DNA of 64,000 nucleotides from Lachnospiraceae bacterium (GTDB lineage Bacteria; Bacillota; Clostridia; Lachnospirales; Lachnospiraceae). Position numbers and translations under genes: made by a program. Shown here in pieces: positions 51,717-60,437 of this stretch. The stretch is taken from contig VSND01000004.1 of assembly GCA_009774145.1 (NCBI GenBank), positions 1 to 64,000 of the forward strand, written 5' to 3'. The stretch's first letter is position 1. Each line of letters starts with the position of its first letter. The notes beneath the pieces were generated by a model. The model was not told the DNA's origin. It was given only the letters and a program-made list of their open reading frames with translations, and ran no database searches.

Positions 51717-54700
51717 ATGAACCTGAATAAAGAACGCAACCGTCAGAAGCTTCAGGATGTTCTGGAGTCTGTGGAACTGACAGACAAAAACAGCAGGCTG
51801 GCAGAGCAGTATCTGGATGTGGATCTGGAAGAGGACAGAGAACTGCTCGCAGGAGCAGAGCCGCAGGATTTCTCAGAGCTCAGCCAGGAGGTACGCGGCA
51901 AATGCCATGAATACAAAAGCTACTGCCTGAAACGAAACCTGAGAGAAGAGCTTGGGCGTTTTGTACGCTTTGCCGCATCGGTGGGAGGCTCTACGGCTTA
52001 CTATGTACTGGCGCCTGACCAATATAATATCAACTCGATTCTGGAGTATCTGACCAGAGAGCAGGCAGCGGCGATTCGCGCGGAAGGCATCGCCGGGAAT
52101 ATTTACGGAATCAAAATGGTTCTGAGCGGACTGGTACAGAAGACTCCGCAGGTGCTCAGAGATGCCATGGAACTGTGTTACCATAAAAGCAATAATGCCA
52201 AATCCCTGCTGGCAGCGGTATCTCTGTACTATACGAAGCCGGAGAAGCCGGCTGGAGGAGTTATAAAAGCTCTGTTTTCCGGAGGCAGGATGGAGCAGCA
52301 GGCACAGAAGGCGGTTCAGAAGACCGTACAGTATCTGGAATCCAGTCTGACGGACAGCATGGAAAATATTTTTGCAGCGGCTGTACCTTCGGATGAAGAT
52401 ATGAAAAAACTCATATCTTTTGTGCAGTCCGGCGCCGTGGATCAGCCGTTTCCGCAGGAAATCGTTCAGATGCTGCAAGGAAGAGTGATGTCGGATTATC
52501 TCATCGTGCTGCTGGCAGGCGAAGCATTTCTGGCAATCGAGCATTCCCGTCAGTGCGCAGCGTTCGTGCAGCTTGCCCTTGCCATGGATGTAGAACGGGA
52601 TCAGACAACGGTTCTGGATGTTTGTCTGAATATCGGCGGATCGTCCTGGTTTTTCAAACATATTGAGGCACTGGAAGAACATATGCCCATGCCCAGAGAA
52701 GACTATATTGTCTGGTGCCTGAAGAACTGCAAGTATGGAAGCCCGGTGAAGCGGGTGGTAAAGGATCACTCGGAAGTGGTCCGGCAGCTGATCAAAAAGG
52801 TGTCTACAGAGGAATATCAGCATCTTCTTGCCATGGCAAAGGATATGAATCCCATGCTGTACCTGGAACTGAACAGTACGGGTTCCGGAGAATTCCGCAG
52901 GAAGCTGGCGCAGGAGCTGACGGCCTGTTATAAAAACGGACGGGCTGAAGCCGTACAGTATCTGCTGGGGGAAGCGGAACTGGAGACGCTGTATCCATAC
53001 GTAAAAGAATGGCGTGGCGGATGGGATTATGATACCCGAAAATGCCAGAGAATTCAGTCTTTGAAAAAGCACAATCGGGAACTGCAGATGTACCAGAGAG
53101 CCGTGGTTCTGGAGGGGCTTTGTATGAGAGCCCGGTACTTCAGCAATTACTGGTATAAAACCTGGCAGAGACTGGATGATCGGTCGCTGAATGAGATCAT
53201 CGAACTGTTTGAAGCACAGCATCTTCCTGTATCTTATCAGCTGGAAGCGCTCAGTGCGATCTACGACAGTTATTATTCAGAAAATAACAAGACGGATTTT
53301 ATCAATGAATGCTCCCAGGTTCTGCGTAAGAAAAAGGACCAGTGGGGCGCAGAGCTTGCCGTACAGGCAAGAGAGGGAATCGCCGTTGTCCGCTATCTGT
53401 GCATCCGGGTGCTGGAGGTATACCGGCAGGAATATAAGGAAGTACTGCTGTCCTGCGCCGTGGACAGCAGCCGGCAGGTACGGGAGCTTCTCGTGGCAGT
53501 CTATGAAGGCATCCGTGAATGGGAGCCGGATATCCGCAAAATGCTGGAGTCCAGAAAATCTCAGGAACGGGAGATGGCCGTTCTGGTTCTGAAACGCTGG
53601 GGCGCAGACGCTTACCGAAAAGAGCTGGAGGCGGCGCTTGCAAAAGAGAAGAGCAAAAAGATCAGGGAACTGCTGGAGAGCTGTCTTGGGGGCGAGAGCG
53701 GTTCTGAAGAAGCGAAAAAAGACCGGACAAAGGAGGAGCAGATCAAAGAGGTCCTGAAGGGCGGGAAAAAACGGAAGCTCTCCTGGGTATATGAAAAGCC
53801 GCTGCCGGATCTGCACAGGCAGGACGGCGCGCCGGCGGCCGAAGACCAGCTGGCGGCGATTCTGGTATGCTATGCAGATATGGGAATTCCCGGTGTGAGC
53901 AAAGAGGCGGCGGGGCTGGCAGAAGATCTGAATCAGGAGGAGCTGGCACAGTGCATGGAGACTCTGTTTGAAAGATGGATGGAAACAGGGGCGGAAGCGA
54001 AGAAGAAATGGGTGCTTTATGCCGCTTCCATTCATGGCGGGGAACGTATCATTCCGGCTCTGCATACACAGATCCAGGAGTGGCCGAAGGCATCCAGAGG
54101 CGCCATGGCGGCTGAAGCAGTCAAAGCGCTGGCGTTAAACGGCAGCCCGACCGCGCTTCTTCTGGTAGACCAGATCTCCCGGAAATTCAAATTCCGTCAG
54201 GTGAAAGCGGCTGCGGGAGACGCCCTGTCCTGTGCGGCGAATCAGCTTGGCATCACAAAGGCGGAGCTGGAGGACCGCATTGTACCGAATCTGGGATTTA
54301 ATGAGCAGATGGAGCAGGTCTTCGACTATGGACCCAGAAAATTTCAGGTGCTTCTGTCTGCGTCACTGGAGCTGGAGGTCTATGACGGGAACGGGAAAAG
54401 GCTTAAGAATCTGCCGGCACCCGGCAAAAAGGATGAACCGGAGAAGGCAAAGGCGGCAGGCGACGCTTACCGGCTCCTGAAGAAGCAGCTGAAGACGGTG
54501 GTTGCCAACCAGAAGCTTCGGCTGGAACAGGCCATGAGTGCAGAACGCCTGTGGCAGGTGGCGCAGTGGAAGGAACTGTTTGTAAAAAATCCGGTCATGC
54601 ATCAGTTTGCCATCGGACTGATCTGGGGCGTCTATGAGGACAAAACACTGAAGGCCACCTTCCGCTATATGGAAGACGGAAGCTTTAATACCGTGGATGA

Positions 54701-55265
54701 GGAAGAATATGAGCTGCCGCAGACAGGGACCATCGGCCTTGTGCATCCCATCGAACTGGAGGAAGAGAGCCTGGCCGCATGGAAGGAGCAGCTTTCTGAT
54801 TATGAGGTGATACAGCCCATTGAACAGATGGAGCGGACGGTCTACCGCCCGACGGAAGAGGAAAAGGAACAGACAGAGCTGACCCGCTTCGGCGGAAAGC
54901 TGATCAACGGCCTGTCTCTGTCCGGCAGGCTTCAGAATATGGGCTGGTACCGCGGGAGCGTGCAGGATGCAGGCGGGTATTATACGTTTTATCGGGAAGA
55001 CGGCGACATCGGCGTGGAACTGGAATTTTCCGGCTGCTTCATAGGAAATGAAAATGAAGAGGTGACGGTCTACGGCGCTCAGTTTTACCGGGCAGGTACG
55101 GTAAAGCGGGGCAGCTATGTCTATGATACGGTAAAGGAAGAGCACCGCTGTAAACCCGGAGAAGTCAGCCCCCGGTATTTCAGTGAGATCGTACTGCAGC
55201 TTACAAAGGCAACCGCTTCTTCACAGGAACAGCTGGCTTATCCGGAGTGTAAGAATATAAGGTAG
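51717..55265 (+). CDS. DUF4132 domain protein (MolR/YehI-like)
   Basis: A very large (1182-residue) protein. The first 900 residues look like alpha-helical HEAT/ARM-type repeats, and the C-terminal part (from about 850: LPAPGKKDEPEKAKA ... WKELFVKNPVMHQFAIGLIWGVYEDKTL) matches the DUF4132 domain of E. coli MolR/YehI. The old link of MolR to molybdate metabolism is weak. With MoxR, DUF5682, VWA and SWIM proteins this completes the gene set. ATG 51717 has AAGGAG nine bases upstream. A histidine phosphatase gene follows after 11 bases. Confidence 0.85.
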   Translation: MNLNKERNRQKLQDVLESVELTDKNSRLAEQYLDVDLEEDRELLAGAEPQDFSELSQEVRGKCHEYKSYCLKRNLREELGRFVRFAASVGGSTAYYVLAPDQYNINSILEYLTREQAAAIRAEGIAGNIYGIKMVLSGLVQKTPQVLRDAMELCYHKSNNAKSLLAAVSLYYTKPEKPAGGVIKALFSGGRMEQQAQKAVQKTVQYLESSLTDSMENIFAAAVPSDEDMKKLISFVQSGAVDQPFPQEIVQMLQGRVMSDYLIVLLAGEAFLAIEHSRQCAAFVQLALAMDVERDQTTVLDVCLNIGGSSWFFKHIEALEEHMPMPREDYIVWCLKNCKYGSPVKRVVKDHSEVVRQLIKKVSTEEYQHLLAMAKDMNPMLYLELNSTGSGEFRRKLAQELTACYKNGRAEAVQYLLGEAELETLYPYVKEWRGGWDYDTRKCQRIQSLKKHNRELQMYQRAVVLEGLCMRARYFSNYWYKTWQRLDDRSLNEIIELFEAQHLPVSYQLEALSAIYDSYYSENNKTDFINECSQVLRKKKDQWGAELAVQAREGIAVVRYLCIRVLEVYRQEYKEVLLSCAVDSSRQVRELLVAVYEGIREWEPDIRKMLESRKSQEREMAVLVLKRWGADAYRKELEAALAKEKSKKIRELLESCLGGESGSEEAKKDRTKEEQIKEVLKGGKKRKLSWVYEKPLPDLHRQDGAPAAEDQLAAILVCYADMGIPGVSKEAAGLAEDLNQEELAQCMETLFERWMETGAEAKKKWVLYAASIHGGERIIPALHTQIQEWPKASRGAMAAEAVKALALNGSPTALLLVDQISRKFKFRQVKAAAGDALSCAANQLGITKAELEDRIVPNLGFNEQMEQVFDYGPRKFQVLLSASLELEVYDGNGKRLKNLPAPGKKDEPEKAKAAGDAYRLLKKQLKTVVANQKLRLEQAMSAERLWQVAQWKELFVKNPVMHQFAIGLIWGVYEDKTLKATFRYMEDGSFNTVDEEEYELPQTGTIGLVHPIELEEESLAAWKEQLSDYEVIQPIEQMERTVYRPTEEEKEQTELTRFGGKLINGLSLSGRLQNMGWYRGSVQDAGGYYTFYREDGDIGVELEFSGCFIGNENEEVTVYGAQFYRAGTVKRGSYVYDTVKEEHRCKPGEVSPRYFSEIVLQLTKATASSQEQLAYPECKNIR

Positions 55266-55276
55266 AGGAAAAGAAT

Positions 55277-55888
55277 ATGGATATTTATCTGATACGGCAT
55301 GGAGAGACGGATTACAATAAAGTGCGGCGGCTGCAGGGAGTGACGGATATTCCGCTCAATGCACGGGGGATCGAACTGGCGCAGAAGACGGCAGAAAGAC
55401 TGAAAGACATCCATTTTGACAGAATCTATACCAGTCCTCTCATCCGGGCGAGGAAGACCGCGGAGATCATCCGGGGGAACCGGGATCTGGAGATCATTCC
55501 CACAGAAGGACTGCGGGAGATCAGCTTTGGGGATTATGAGGGACTGACAATCCTGAAAGACCAGTATAATATTCCGGATCCGGATTTCTGCAATTTTTTT
55601 GACGCGCCGGAGAAATACCATACGCCTCCGAACGGAGAGAGCATTGAGCATCTGAGACAGAGGACTACGGCTTTTATGCGGGAGATCATCCGGACGCCGG
55701 AATATCAGGAGCTTACGCTTCTGATGGCGTCCCATGGCGCGGCGATACGCGGGATCCTGTCCGGACTTCAAAAGCTGCCGGTGTCCCGGTTCTGGGAAGG
55801 CGGTGTGCACAGGAACTGCGCAGTGACGCGGATCCATGCAGAGCAGGGACGGTTTGAAATCGTATTTGAAAATAAAGTGTACGATTAA
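55277..55888 (+). CDS. Histidine phosphatase family protein
   Basis: A 203-residue phosphoglycerate mutase-like phosphatase: the catalytic LIRHGETDYN (His8) at the N-terminus, TSPLIRARKTAEII with the conserved arginine, and a second histidine in MASHGAAIRGIL. The substrate could be a sugar phosphate, alpha-ribazole phosphate or a phosphoprotein. Its closeness to the DUF4132 gene suggests the same transcript. Confidence 0.9.
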   Translation: MDIYLIRHGETDYNKVRRLQGVTDIPLNARGIELAQKTAERLKDIHFDRIYTSPLIRARKTAEIIRGNRDLEIIPTEGLREISFGDYEGLTILKDQYNIPDPDFCNFFDAPEKYHTPPNGESIEHLRQRTTAFMREIIRTPEYQELTLLMASHGAAIRGILSGLQKLPVSRFWEGGVHRNCAVTRIHAEQGRFEIVFENKVYD

Positions 55889-55927
55889 ACGGCTTTGTTT
55901 TCTGTCCGGGCAGAAGATAAATTTAGC

Positions 55928-55956
55928 TGGACATAAAAGCAGACTTACACTATAAT
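55928..55956 (+). promoter_or_regulatory. Promoter for the hybrid histidine kinase gene
   Basis: TGGACA (55928-55933) and a perfect TATAAT (55951-55956) with a 17-base spacer. Confidence 0.75.
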
Positions 55957-56016
55957 ATACAACAACGGAATATGCATGACATAATGTTTTCGGTGTGTAT
56001 TTTAAGGAGTAATTAT

Positions 56017-58563
56017 ATGTTCAAACAAACGAAGAGATTTCTTTTGGCCAGTGTCTGCTGCCTGGTCACCCTGTGTGTAGCTGTGTTCTTTTGGGTCAGC
56101 GTGTATATGAATACAAAAAGTGAAGATGCGATCAGCGAGATCGGCATGATCTACATGTCGGAGATGAGCAGACAGATTCAGCAGAAATTCGATGCGGTGA
56201 TCGGTCTGCATCTGTCGCAGGCGGAAGGGATCGTCAGGCTGATCGGACCGGATGAAGCGGATCATCAGGAACTGCGGGAGAAGCTGGCGCAGAATGCAGA
56301 AGTCCGCGGATTTACATACCTCGGACTCTATACAAAGGACGGCAGAGGCGAACATGTATACGGCGGAAGTGTGGAGGCTGTTGACGGGAACGAATTTCAG
56401 GGGGTTCTGAAGGATGAAGGCGAGAATGTCTCCAGCGGTTATGATCAAAACGGAGACAAGGTCCTTCTGCTGACCGTCCATGCAGAATATCCTATGGAAG
56501 ATGGGGACAGGAGTTCTTTTCTGGTGGTCGGGATTCCCATGGAAGAGCTGAGCGCGGCGCTTGTTCTGGAGGAAGCAGATTCCATGGTATATTATCATAT
56601 TATCCATAAGGACGGAACCTTCGTCATAAGGAGCGGAGAGGCGTACCGGGATAATTATTTTACCCGTGTGGAAGAGCTGTTTCGGGAATTTGCCGGAAGG
56701 ACGCCGGAAGAGTATGCGCAGGAGCTTCGGGATGCGATCAATGCGAATGTGGACTATTCCACTCTGGCGATGATCGAGGGAACGCACAGGCATCTTTACT
56801 GTTCGCCGCTTCCCGGTTCCGAGTGGTATCTGGTGGCGGTCATGCCTTACGGAACGCTGGATGATGCCGTCGAACACCTCGGCGAGCAGCGGCAGAACAC
56901 CATGCTTGGGGCGTGCAGCATCATTCTGGCGGCAGTGATGGTGATCTTTGTGCTGTATTACCGGATGTCTCAGCAGCAGCTTCGGGAGCTGAACAGAGCG
57001 GAGCAGGCAGCCGTACAGGCAAACCGGGCAAAGAGCGAGTTCCTCTCCAACATGAGTCATGATATCCGGACGCCGATGAACGGCATCGTAGGCATGACGG
57101 CGATTGCCATGGCAGATATTGAGGATACGGCGCGGGTCAGGGACTGTCTTGCAAAGATTACACTGTCCAGCAGACATCTGCTGGGACTGATCAATGACGT
57201 TCTGGACATGTCCAAGATCGAGAGCGGAAAGCTGTCTCTGAATCTGAATCAGGTGTCGCTGCATGAGACGATGGACAGCATTGTCAATATTATAAAGCCT
57301 CAGATTGAGTCGAGGAAGCAGCATTTTGATATTTTTATACAGGATATAAAGGCAGAGGAGGTATACTGCGACAGTGTACGTCTGAATCAGGTGCTGATCA
57401 ATCTTCTGTCCAATGCGGTGAAATTCACGCCGGAAGAGGGCACGATCAATGTATATCTGGGTCAGGAGGATTCTCCTCTGGGGGACCATTATGTAAGATG
57501 CCATTTCCGGGTCAGGGACAGCGGAATCGGCATGACACCGGAATTCCAGAAAACGATTTTTGATACATTTACGCGGGAGAAGACTGCTCAGGTGGACAGA
57601 ACGGAGGGCACGGGTCTGGGAATGGCAATCACGAAATGTATTGTGGACGCCATGGGCGGTACCATTGAACTCTGGAGCGAGCCGGGCAGCGGAAGTGAAT
57701 TCCATGTGATTCTGGATTTTGAGAAGGCAGTGTCAAAAATTGAAGACATGGTTCTTCCGCCGTGGAGAATGCTCGTGGTGGATAACAATATGGATCTGTG
57801 TTTAAGCGCAGTATCTTCTCTGAAGGAGATCGGAATCGATGCAGAATGGGCAACTGACGGAAGAACGGCTGTGGATCTGGTCGAGAAACGCCATCAGGAA
57901 GTCAGGGACTATGAGATCGTTCTTCTGGACTGGAGGATGCCCGGGATGGATGGGCTTCAGACAGCAAAAGAGATCCGGAAGATTCTCGGAGATGAGACTC
58001 CGATTCTGATCATTTCTGCATATGACTGGAGCGATATCGAAAAAGAGGCAGCGGAGGCAGGCATTCATGGTTTTATCTCCAAGCCGCTGTTTAAATCCAA
58101 TCTGTTTGTGGGACTCAGACGTTATATGCTGAATGAAGCAGTGGATGAAGAACAGGATCTGAAAAAAGAGGAGACAGAATCCTTTGCGGGTAAACGGATT
58201 CTTCTGGCGGAAGATAACGACCTGAACTGGGAGATTGCCGAGGAAATCCTGTCAGAAGCAGGCTTTGAACTGGAACGGGCGGAAAACGGCAGGATATGTG
58301 TGGAAAAATTCACGGAATCCGAAGAAAAATATTATGACGTGATTCTGATGGATATCCGGATGCCGGTGATGAGCGGTTATGATGCGGCAGTGGAGATACG
58401 AAAGCTTGGGCGTTCCGATGCCGGGCTGCCGATCATTGCCATGACAGCGGACGCATTCTCGGAAGATATTGAGCGCTGCAGGCAGTGCGGGATGAATGAG
58501 CATGTGTCAAAACCGATTGATGTCGACAGACTGATTCAGCTTCTGAGAAAATATTTAAAATAA
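56017..58563 (+). CDS. Hybrid sensor histidine kinase with two receiver domains
   Basis: An 848-residue membrane kinase: N-terminal helix (about 8-30), an outside sensor region of the Cache type (about 31-290), a second helix (about 297-318), a HisKA domain with His348 in SNMSHDIRTP, an ATPase domain (NLLSNAVKFTPEEGT; DSGIGMTP; GTGLGMAI), and two receiver domains with Asp638 (LLDWRMPGMDG) and Asp779 (LMDIRMPVMSG). In the first receiver the usual acidic pair reads VVDNN, so one metal-binding acid is missing; the second (LLAEDNDLN) is complete. There is no output domain. ATG 56017 with AAGGAG eight bases upstream is preferred over 55972. Confidence 0.93.
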   Translation: MFKQTKRFLLASVCCLVTLCVAVFFWVSVYMNTKSEDAISEIGMIYMSEMSRQIQQKFDAVIGLHLSQAEGIVRLIGPDEADHQELREKLAQNAEVRGFTYLGLYTKDGRGEHVYGGSVEAVDGNEFQGVLKDEGENVSSGYDQNGDKVLLLTVHAEYPMEDGDRSSFLVVGIPMEELSAALVLEEADSMVYYHIIHKDGTFVIRSGEAYRDNYFTRVEELFREFAGRTPEEYAQELRDAINANVDYSTLAMIEGTHRHLYCSPLPGSEWYLVAVMPYGTLDDAVEHLGEQRQNTMLGACSIILAAVMVIFVLYYRMSQQQLRELNRAEQAAVQANRAKSEFLSNMSHDIRTPMNGIVGMTAIAMADIEDTARVRDCLAKITLSSRHLLGLINDVLDMSKIESGKLSLNLNQVSLHETMDSIVNIIKPQIESRKQHFDIFIQDIKAEEVYCDSVRLNQVLINLLSNAVKFTPEEGTINVYLGQEDSPLGDHYVRCHFRVRDSGIGMTPEFQKTIFDTFTREKTAQVDRTEGTGLGMAITKCIVDAMGGTIELWSEPGSGSEFHVILDFEKAVSKIEDMVLPPWRMLVVDNNMDLCLSAVSSLKEIGIDAEWATDGRTAVDLVEKRHQEVRDYEIVLLDWRMPGMDGLQTAKEIRKILGDETPILIISAYDWSDIEKEAAEAGIHGFISKPLFKSNLFVGLRRYMLNEAVDEEQDLKKEETESFAGKRILLAEDNDLNWEIAEEILSEAGFELERAENGRICVEKFTESEEKYYDVILMDIRMPVMSGYDAAVEIRKLGRSDAGLPIIAMTADAFSEDIERCRQCGMNEHVSKPIDVDRLIQLLRKYLK

Positions 58564-58577
58564 ACAGGGCCGTATTG

Positions 58578-58606
58578 GGCAGCCGGGAATTGCCGGCTGC
58601 CTTTTT
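58578..58606 (+). terminator. Intrinsic terminator after the kinase gene
   Basis: GGCAGCCGG (58578-58586) pairs with CCGGCTGCC (58593-58601), followed by TTTTT. Confidence 0.92.
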
Positions 58607-58611
58607 GAAGC

Positions 58612-58645
58612 AAAAGTAAAAAAGCAGCTACCTGGGCAGCTGCTT
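58612..58645 (-). terminator. Minus-strand terminator overlapping the DtxR-type gene's stop
   Basis: AAGCAGCT (58622-58629) pairs with AGCTGCTT (58638-58645); on the minus strand a T-rich stretch follows (complement of 58612-58623). The stop codon lies inside the hairpin. Confidence 0.75.
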
Positions 58646-58987
58646 GATCTTTTCAAAGCTTTCATCACTGATCACATGCTCCATCCGGCAGGCGTCTTTT
58701 TTGGCGATTTCTTCATCCACACCGATGGAGATCAGAAACTGTGTGAGCACAAGGTGCTTTTCATAAATATTCAGGGCAATGGCAAGTCCGGCGCCGGTCA
58801 GGATCAGATGGCCGTTGTCATCCAGCGCGATGTACCCGTTTTCGCGGAGCCGTTTCATGGCGACGCTGATACTGGGTTTGCTGTAGCCCAGATGGTTTGC
58901 CACGTCAATGGAGCGGACGTTGCCCAGCTCTCTGGAGAGGACCAGGATGGCCTCCAGATAATCTTCCGGTGATTCCTGCATCTTCAT
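58628..58987 (-). CDS. DtxR/MntR-family metal-dependent transcriptional regulator
   Basis: A 119-residue regulator: helix-turn-helix (VRSIDVANHLGYSKPSISVAMKRLRENGYI, about 27-56) and a dimerisation/metal-binding part with DACRMEHVIS near 97-106, where Cys, Glu and His can bind Mn or Fe. It lacks an SH3-like C-terminal domain, like other short Firmicute MntR-type proteins. ATG 58987 with GGGGG upstream is preferred over the longer frame to 59296. It has its own promoter and is divergent from the VWA/AAA operon. Confidence 0.87.
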   Translation of the reverse strand: MKMQESPEDYLEAILVLSRELGNVRSIDVANHLGYSKPSISVAMKRLRENGYIALDDNGHLILTGAGLAIALNIYEKHLVLTQFLISIGVDEEIAKKDACRMEHVISDESFEKIKQLPR

Positions 58988-59030
58988 ATGTAAATTCCCC
59001 CTTTGTATTTTGAAGATGTTTGCTGGTATC

Positions 59031-59059
59031 AGAATAACATATGAAATGGGGATTTTCAA
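59031..59059 (-). promoter_or_regulatory. Promoter for the DtxR-type regulator
   Basis: On the minus strand TTGAAA (59059-59054) and TATTCT (59036-59031) with a 17-base spacer, in the gap shared with the divergent VWA gene. Confidence 0.6.
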
Positions 59060-59105
59060 GAGGGGCCGGGTGCAAGAATCTACTGTATAAAGAAGGGAAC
59101 GGGAT

Positions 59106-60437
59106 ATGGGAGCAGAAGAGAGCCGGAAGAATCTGGCGGAGGAAATCTTAAAGCTGGTACGGCTTCGGCTGCAGAGGAAGCTTCCGGTTCTGGGGGCGGC
59201 ATTTTCGGTTGCGGGGACAGAATGGACCGAAAGGGCTTCCGGTACGGATGCAGAGATGCTGTACTGGAATGCAGATGAGGTCATGGGGCTGTTCAAAGAA
59301 AAAAGAAATCAGTTGGAGAGAAGATATCTGCATCTGCTCCTGCACGGCATGTATCTGCACCGGTTTCGGAGGTACAGCTGCCCGGAGCGGATCTGGTGGC
59401 TGGCATGTGATCTGATGACCGAATATCGGATCGACCGGATGCATGTGCCCGGATTTGACTGGCCCATACCGGCGGACAGAAGCGGCTGTTACCGGAAGAT
59501 GAAGGAAACGGGAGCGGTATTTTATGAAAAGGCGCTGACAGAATGGCTTCTTAAGCAGGAGGAATCCGGTCTTAAGGAACTGGAACGGCTGTTTCGAAAG
59601 GATAATCATGAGTGGTGGAGGGAAGACGTGGTTCCGGGACAGGAAAGGCCGGGAGAAGGAAAGCAGGAGCGGGCAGAGAAGACGAAACGGATGTCAGAGG
59701 CAGTCCATCGATGGCGGACGGTATTTGAACAGCTGGAGATGAGACAGGAGGAGCACCGGAGGCAGGCGGGAGGCAGCGCGGGAACCGGAGCGGAGCAGAT
59801 TGTACTTCAGAAGGAGCAGGGATACGACTATCGGCAGTTTTTAAAGCAGTTTGCGGTGAGCCAGGAGGAACTGTCTCTGGATATGGACAGTTTTGATTAC
59901 ATTCCCTATGATTACAGCAGAAGGATGTATGAACGGCTGGTATTTCTGGAACCGCTGGAGTACCGGGAGCGGAAGAAACTTCAGGAATTTGTCATTGCGA
60001 TCGATACGTCCGGTTCCTGTTCCGGAGAGATCGTGCGCCGTTTTCTGACGGAGACCTGGGAGATCTTTCAGGAGAAGGAGAATTTCTTCCGCGACATGCG
60101 GATCCATCTGATCCAGTGCGACTGCCTGATACAGGAGCATGTCTGCGTAACCTGCGAAGAAGAGTGGAAGGATTATCTGGAGCATATGGCCGTGAAAGGG
60201 CATGGGGATACGGATTTTACGCCGGTGTTCCGTCTGGTGGACGGGATGGTTGAGAAGGGGGAGGTGAAGCATCTGAAAGGACTTCTTTATTTTACAGACG
60301 GAGACGGCATCTATCCGGAGAAAAAGCCGGACTACGATACCGCATTTGTATTTTTAAATGAAGAACTGAGGAAGGGCAGGGCGCCGGACTGGGCGCTGAC
60401 TCTGACTCTGGATATTGAATTGGAGACGGGAAAATGA
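59106..60437 (+). CDS. DUF2201-type VWA-like protein
   Basis: A 443-residue protein with an N-terminal metallopeptidase-like region and a C-terminal VWA-like domain (FVIAIDTSGSCSG, MIDAS Asp300-x-Ser-x-Ser; YFTDGDGIYPE). The expected HExxH-type zinc site is degenerate here (LLLHGMYLH), so peptidase activity is doubtful. The linker at 180-240 is strongly charged and Gln/Arg-rich. Its stop overlaps the AAA+ ATPase gene by four bases, giving a MoxR/VWA pair of a different type from that at 43-49 kb. Confidence 0.82.
   Translation: MGAEESRKNLAEEILKLVRLRLQRKLPVLGAAFSVAGTEWTERASGTDAEMLYWNADEVMGLFKEKRNQLERRYLHLLLHGMYLHRFRRYSCPERIWWLACDLMTEYRIDRMHVPGFDWPIPADRSGCYRKMKETGAVFYEKALTEWLLKQEESGLKELERLFRKDNHEWWREDVVPGQERPGEGKQERAEKTKRMSEAVHRWRTVFEQLEMRQEEHRRQAGGSAGTGAEQIVLQKEQGYDYRQFLKQFAVSQEELSLDMDSFDYIPYDYSRRMYERLVFLEPLEYRERKKLQEFVIAIDTSGSCSGEIVRRFLTETWEIFQEKENFFRDMRIHLIQCDCLIQEHVCVTCEEEWKDYLEHMAVKGHGDTDFTPVFRLVDGMVEKGEVKHLKGLLYFTDGDGIYPEKKPDYDTAFVFLNEELRKGRAPDWALTLTLDIELETGK

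Noticed and set aside
43027..55265. A VMAP-type MoxR/VWA conflict system with dedicated effector domains
   Set aside because: No nuclease, protease or death-like effector domain could be recognised in the five proteins; the gene set fits the yeh-like cluster better. A conflict role is still open.
56002..57705. A 567-codon minus-strand open frame opposite the sensor kinase
   Set aside because: The kinase domains on the + strand are complete and the opposite frame has no start signal.
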